Assembly: GCA_033439295.1 (NCBI GenBank) | Contig: JAVTLE010000011.1 | Coordinates: 1,736,082-1,800,081, forward strand | Length of the DNA stretch: 64,000 nt | Source of the DNA: Deuterostichococcus epilithicus | Lineage: Eukaryota > Chlorophyta > Trebouxiophyceae > Prasiolales > Stichococcaceae | Reading direction: 5' to 3' | Shown: in pieces, positions 61,201 to 64,000 of the stretch | Layout: every line of letters starts with the position of its first letter | Position numbering within the stretch: position 1 is the stretch's first letter | Program-made: the position numbers and the translations under genes | Notes under the pieces: generated by a model | What the model saw: the letters and a program-made list of their open reading frames with translations, nothing else | Databases searched by the model: none | What the model was told of the DNA's origin: nothing

Positions 61201-61667
61201 TGGGACCTAGGGCGCTGGACGATGCTGTGGCACAGGCTCAAATGCCTGCCGTGGCAGCTCACTTGGCGGCGCCCAGCAGAGACTAGCTGCGTGCAAAGCC
61301 TTCGACTGCTCGCCAACTCCCTCCTGGATTGCCTACAAGGCATGTCACGTCGTCAGCTCTCGACTGCCAGTTTGTTGCAGCGGGGAGGTGCGGCGTTGAT
61401 TTGTTTTGCGCCCGCATGGTAGTGGTTGTGAGCTAAGCTATGCCTGAAGTGCCATTCAAGCAGCAAATACATCTGGAACCACATTTTCATGCGGCCACCG
61501 CAGGCAAGGACGAGCAGCGCAAGCGGCTGCGGGTGGAGCTTATGCGGTGGCACCCCGACAAGTTCGAGGCGCGCTTCGGGCGCCGGCTGGCGGCGCGGGA
61601 CCGCGAGCGCATCCTGGAACGCGTCAAGGGCATTTCGCAGGCGCTCAACGCCCTGGGCAGCCAATGA
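58251..61667 (+). CDS. NFKBIL1: NFKBIL1-like ankyrin/J-like protein
   Basis: Homologue of NF-kappa-B inhibitor-like protein 1, a conserved nuclear protein linked to mRNA processing. Eight phase-consistent exons give 429 residues: 58251-58507, 58774-58873, 58999-59096, 59440-59620, 59882-60057, 60589-60730, 61001-61172 and 61504-61667. Order: basic N-terminus (SPKRDGKLGKHKKKRKRD), two ankyrin repeats (GLTPLHHACRYGHHDTAQLL; NSPAHLAAARGHLPLLSTLL), acidic middle with ESEDAFAARIWAEMERRR, a charged coil (REREAAAERRREAEAEAFQR), then RARYEARWHAFAAG, SYAGVPWPVE and the C-terminal block LMRWHPDKFEARFGRRLAAR with ERVKGISQALNALG. The WHPDKF block resembles a J-domain turn and is the family hallmark. The exon 6 donor could also be CAG|GCATGT; exon 5 uses the upstream CCAG acceptor to keep frame. 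Confidence 0.9.
60486..60630 (+). repeat. Decayed copy of NFKBIL1-like exon 6 start in the preceding intron
   Basis: The segment at about 60486-60525 matches 60582-60622 closely: both contain CTCGCAGGTCGT, the acceptor, then AGGGAGCGG and AGGCGGCGGCG. The upstream copy has two in-frame stops right after its acceptor, so it cannot be the coding exon. Confidence 0.8.
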
Positions 61668-61769
61668 GGGTGCTGCAGGTGGTCTGGGGTATTTGGGCGC
61701 TGCTGCATTGGCCGCCCTCAACACTTTGCATTTTCCTGTACTGATTGCTTTGCCATGCTCTCGGGGCAT

Positions 61770-61774
61770 TGTAA
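61770..61774 (+). terminator. TGTAA polyadenylation signal of NFKBIL1-like gene
   Basis: TGTAA lies 102 bp past the plus-strand stop at 61667. Confidence 0.7.
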
Positions 61775-61788
61775 TCCTCAGCTCTAAT

Positions 61789-61793
61789 TTACA
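61789..61793 (-). terminator. TGTAA polyadenylation signal of DUF3007 gene
   Basis: TTACA on + (TGTAA on minus) lies 131 bp past the minus-strand stop at 61924 and only 14 bp from the convergent plus-strand signal. Confidence 0.7.
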
Positions 61794-61923
61794 ACATCAG
61801 GACATCTCGAGGGCATGCTTCTCCAGCCACCCAACGTCACGATTCTTTTCAAAGTAACGCAACAGCAGTGGTGCTCAGGGTCGAACGGCACGGGAGTGTC
61901 ATATGGAACCACCCAAAAGCGCG

Positions 61924-63907
61924 TCAATCACTCCTCTGCTGCTCCTGTTGTGCCGCCTCAAGCATCCGCCGCTTCTTCTCCGCCCGCTCTGCTGACTCCT
62001 CCTCCACCTGGAGCAGAGAGAGCACTACTGGGCAGGGCACTTGCATGAACAACGGAGCAGGTCGGTCCACATCATGAGCATTTGCGAGGACATCAGCAGA
62101 TAACATATCCGCCTGTCAGCGAACGTGTAGTAACGTTTTCAGACCGTCCAGAACAGCTTTGATCCGCCAACATGCCTCTGCAAGCGAGCGCTCCAGCTGC
62201 TCGGGGGACACCTACGCCAGGAGCTCTGCCGACTCTTGCTCCAAACCAAACTGTCGAGATGTACCGAACAGACGGCAGGACCACGATGTGAGGCCGTGCA
62301 CCTCAATAGGCGCGCCAGCTACCCGGGCGCCGCCTCCGCCAGGCGCCTCCGCGCCACTTGCATATGTTCAGGCTGTCTGGAATACACAAGTTCGTTAAAA
62401 GAACCGCACCTCTGTGAGCAGGCGCTCCAGCTCCTCGGGCGGCATCTCTGCCAGGCGCTTGGCCATCACCGCCTCCTCATAGTCCTCCAGCTGCTTCACA
62501 TACGTCATGTCCTGCGGTGGAGGAGAGTTCAGGCAGATGTGCACACAGGCTCTCTTCACGTTCCGACGAAATTGTGACCAGTGCTGGTATCGGCCTTCAT
62601 GGTCCTCCAGCTGCTTCACAAACCGTCACGTCCTGTGCATGACCGAGTACGAGGTGTTGTAAGGCCGTCTGCATTCTGCTTCGCTCTCTTGGCAGACGTG
62701 TGGTCAGGATTGCAGTCAGATATGTCGTTCTGCCCTGCCACGCGTGCCTTGACAGGCACGCTCCAACCGCCTTGCGAACCAGCCGCTTCATAAGGTCGCA
62801 ACCTGCAGGCTCTTGAGTAGGAGTATCCCTTGCCCTTACCTACAACCCAAATTGTAGCACAGGTCCTCTCCGCTGGCTGCTCATCTTGATATACAATTAC
62901 AGCATTGGCATTGACGAGAGGCACACCGTCAGTGAGTTTTACCTTGTTGGCGACACGAAAGATGTAGGTGGAGATGTAGCCGATGCAGATGCCGAAAAAC
63001 ACAATGAGCTGCACCGCATTGCCCGCCGTCCCCGGCTCCACGCCAGCTGCCTGTACACCTCACAGCGCACGCAATCAGCAACATGCCGAAAGGCCAGCTG
63101 TCTCACGTCTTCCATAGTCAGAGGGGTGTCCTAGTGTGCAGCTGCCGCTCCAAATGGGAGGTCATGCACTGCGAATCTTGCACTGCTGCTGCCTGCGGAA
63201 CATCATAATGTCTCAACCGACCTGCAGCCCGTAGTAGAGCGCGTAGCCGAACGCGATGAGGCCCACGCCCAGCAAGATGATGTCCTTCCGCGAGTAGCCA
63301 AACTCGGTGTTCTTCTGTGTGAAGCAAGCAAAACCATGTCAAACCTAGATACCCTGTTGGTGTTCTTCTGTGTGAAGCAACCAACAACATGTCAAGCGTC
63401 AGATCCTCTGGCATGCACGGCATATTTGCATGCGTCTTGACTCGTCGAGCTCAGCTCGGAAGTCATTAACACCACCTCCGCAGGTTTGTTGCCATCTGCT
63501 GACGCCCGCACGCCGAGCGAGCCGCGCTGCTGTCTGGCGCCACTGCAGCTGCTGAACCGCCCCAAGGAGCAGCCTTCTTGCGAAGCCAATGGAGAACACG
63601 GTGAGTCAGTGCTGGCTGATGCCGCATTTGAATTGCCAGACTCATTGCCGCCACCGTGCAGCAGTTATATAGCAGAATGTCCTGGATATTGACTGTTCAC
63701 GTATGCGTGCGTGCGAAAACCAGTCAAGCATGACGTCCGCACCCTACCTGTGGGTGCGCTGAATGGCTGCGACGTCAATCGACAGCACACCAGACTTGGC
63801 CTGTTGCATGTTGCTGCCACAACTGCCCGCCTGTGGCCTGCGCTGCCTACAGCTGGTGCATAGGTGCAGCCTGTGACGCTTATTGAGCTCGAGAACAGAG
63901 CCTGCAT
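61924..63907 (-). CDS. DUF3007-like plastid membrane protein
   Basis: Six phase-consistent exons give 228 residues: 63748-63907, 63476-63615, 63222-63314, 62943-63050, 62410-62511 and 61924-62007. Exons 1-2 encode a long plastid presequence (MQALFSSSISVTGCTYAPAV ... LGVRASADGNKPAE). The mature part has EFGYSRKDIILLGVGLIAFG with a first span, TAGNAVQLIVFFGICIGYIS with a second span, RVANK, then the soluble block DMTYVKQLEDYEEAVMAKRL and MPPEELERLLTEVEEE, ending in a charged helix. Two spans followed by DMTYxKQLxDYExAVxxKRL is the pattern I associate with DUF3007, found in cyanobacteria and plastids. A thylakoid location is likely; the function is not known to me. Confidence 0.8.
62165..62640 (-). 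repeat. Partial copies of DUF3007 exon 5 in both flanking introns
   Basis: Exon 5 (62410-62511) has a diverged copy of its start (CCTCCAGCTGCTTCACA on +) at about 62600-62632 in the upstream intron. A diverged copy of its end (GCGCTCCAGCTGCTCGGG on +) lies at about 62170-62226 in the downstream intron. Confidence 0.8.
63306..63380 (-). repeat. 53-bp-spaced duplication of DUF3007 exon 3 acceptor
   Basis: A 22-bp run (starts GGTGTTCTTCTGTGTGAAGC on +) occurs identically at 63306-63327 and 63359-63380. It is followed in both copies by a CATGTCAA motif. The copy at 63306 contains the exon 3 acceptor. Confidence 0.85.
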
Positions 63908-64000
63908 GGCTGCAGCCTTGTGTACTGCGCAATACCAGAACAGCAGCTCGATCGGTGGTTTGCACGTATGCGTACGAGAGTCTGCAGTCAACGCCGGCGT

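Noticed and set aside
63486-63692. Plus-strand 68-codon ORF with a good GTGAGT donor opposite the DUF3007 presequence
   Set aside because: The minus-strand reading joins in phase from ATG to the conserved domain through six exons; the plus ORF has no continuation.
1-64000. Transposable elements or virus-like elements
   Set aside because: No reverse transcriptase, integrase, transposase, capsid, long terminal repeat or terminal inverted repeat pattern was recognised on either strand.

Overview
The window looks like nuclear DNA of a unicellular green alga, probably a trebouxiophyte or core chlorophyte. The evidence is GC-rich coding sequence, genes broken into many short exons by GT-AG introns of roughly 60-350 bp (a few GC-AG), Ala/Gly/Ser/Gln homopolymer tracts inside proteins, TGTAA downstream of several stops (the polyadenylation signal known from green algae), and plastid-type transit peptides. 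No transposon, virus-like element, rRNA or CRISPR array was recognised.

Layout. 118-3846 (+): RAD18-like postreplication-repair E3 ligase (RING, UBZ4, SAP). 4200-9356 (-): exons of an unidentified Ala/Gln/Pro-rich protein. 9446-10960 (-): OTU/otubain-like deubiquitinase. 11784-13017 (-): chloroplast-targeted LEA-like protein. 13879-15899 (-): Yippee/Mis18-like protein. 16127-16906 (-): compact F-box-like protein with a second beta-tent-like zinc domain. 17426-19726 (-): RluA-family pseudouridine synthase. 20722-24416 (-): carotenoid cleavage dioxygenase. 25580-26910 (-): LRR plus transmembrane protein, with weaker LRR-like exons on + at 27.8-29 kb. 31041-33021 (-): four-pass membrane protein. 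33490-41867 (+): Gly/Ala/Ser-rich single-pass membrane protein of about 2050 residues. 42381-45174 (+): calponin-homology protein. 45838-47221 (+): BTB/POZ gene with an in-frame TGA. 47905-52097 (-): GT90/CAP10 glycosyltransferase. 53400-57595 (+): ATP sulfurylase. 58251-61667 (+): NFKBIL1-like protein. 61924-63907 (-): DUF3007 plastid membrane protein.

The genes are unrelated housekeeping and regulatory loci, as expected for a nuclear chromosome: DNA repair and ubiquitin (RAD18, OTU, F-box, BTB), RNA modification (RluA), plastid functions (LEA, CCD, ATP sulfurylase, DUF3007), and surface/secretory functions (GT90, giant Gly-rich protein, LRR). Exons of RluA, ATP sulfurylase, NFKBIL1-like, DUF3007, LEA, F-box and the Mis18-like gene could be joined with consistent phase throughout. 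The most unusual signal is recurrent: at least six introns or splice junctions carry decayed or intact partial copies of the adjoining exon, often including the splice site. This suggests frequent short tandem duplication of exon-intron junctions in this genome.
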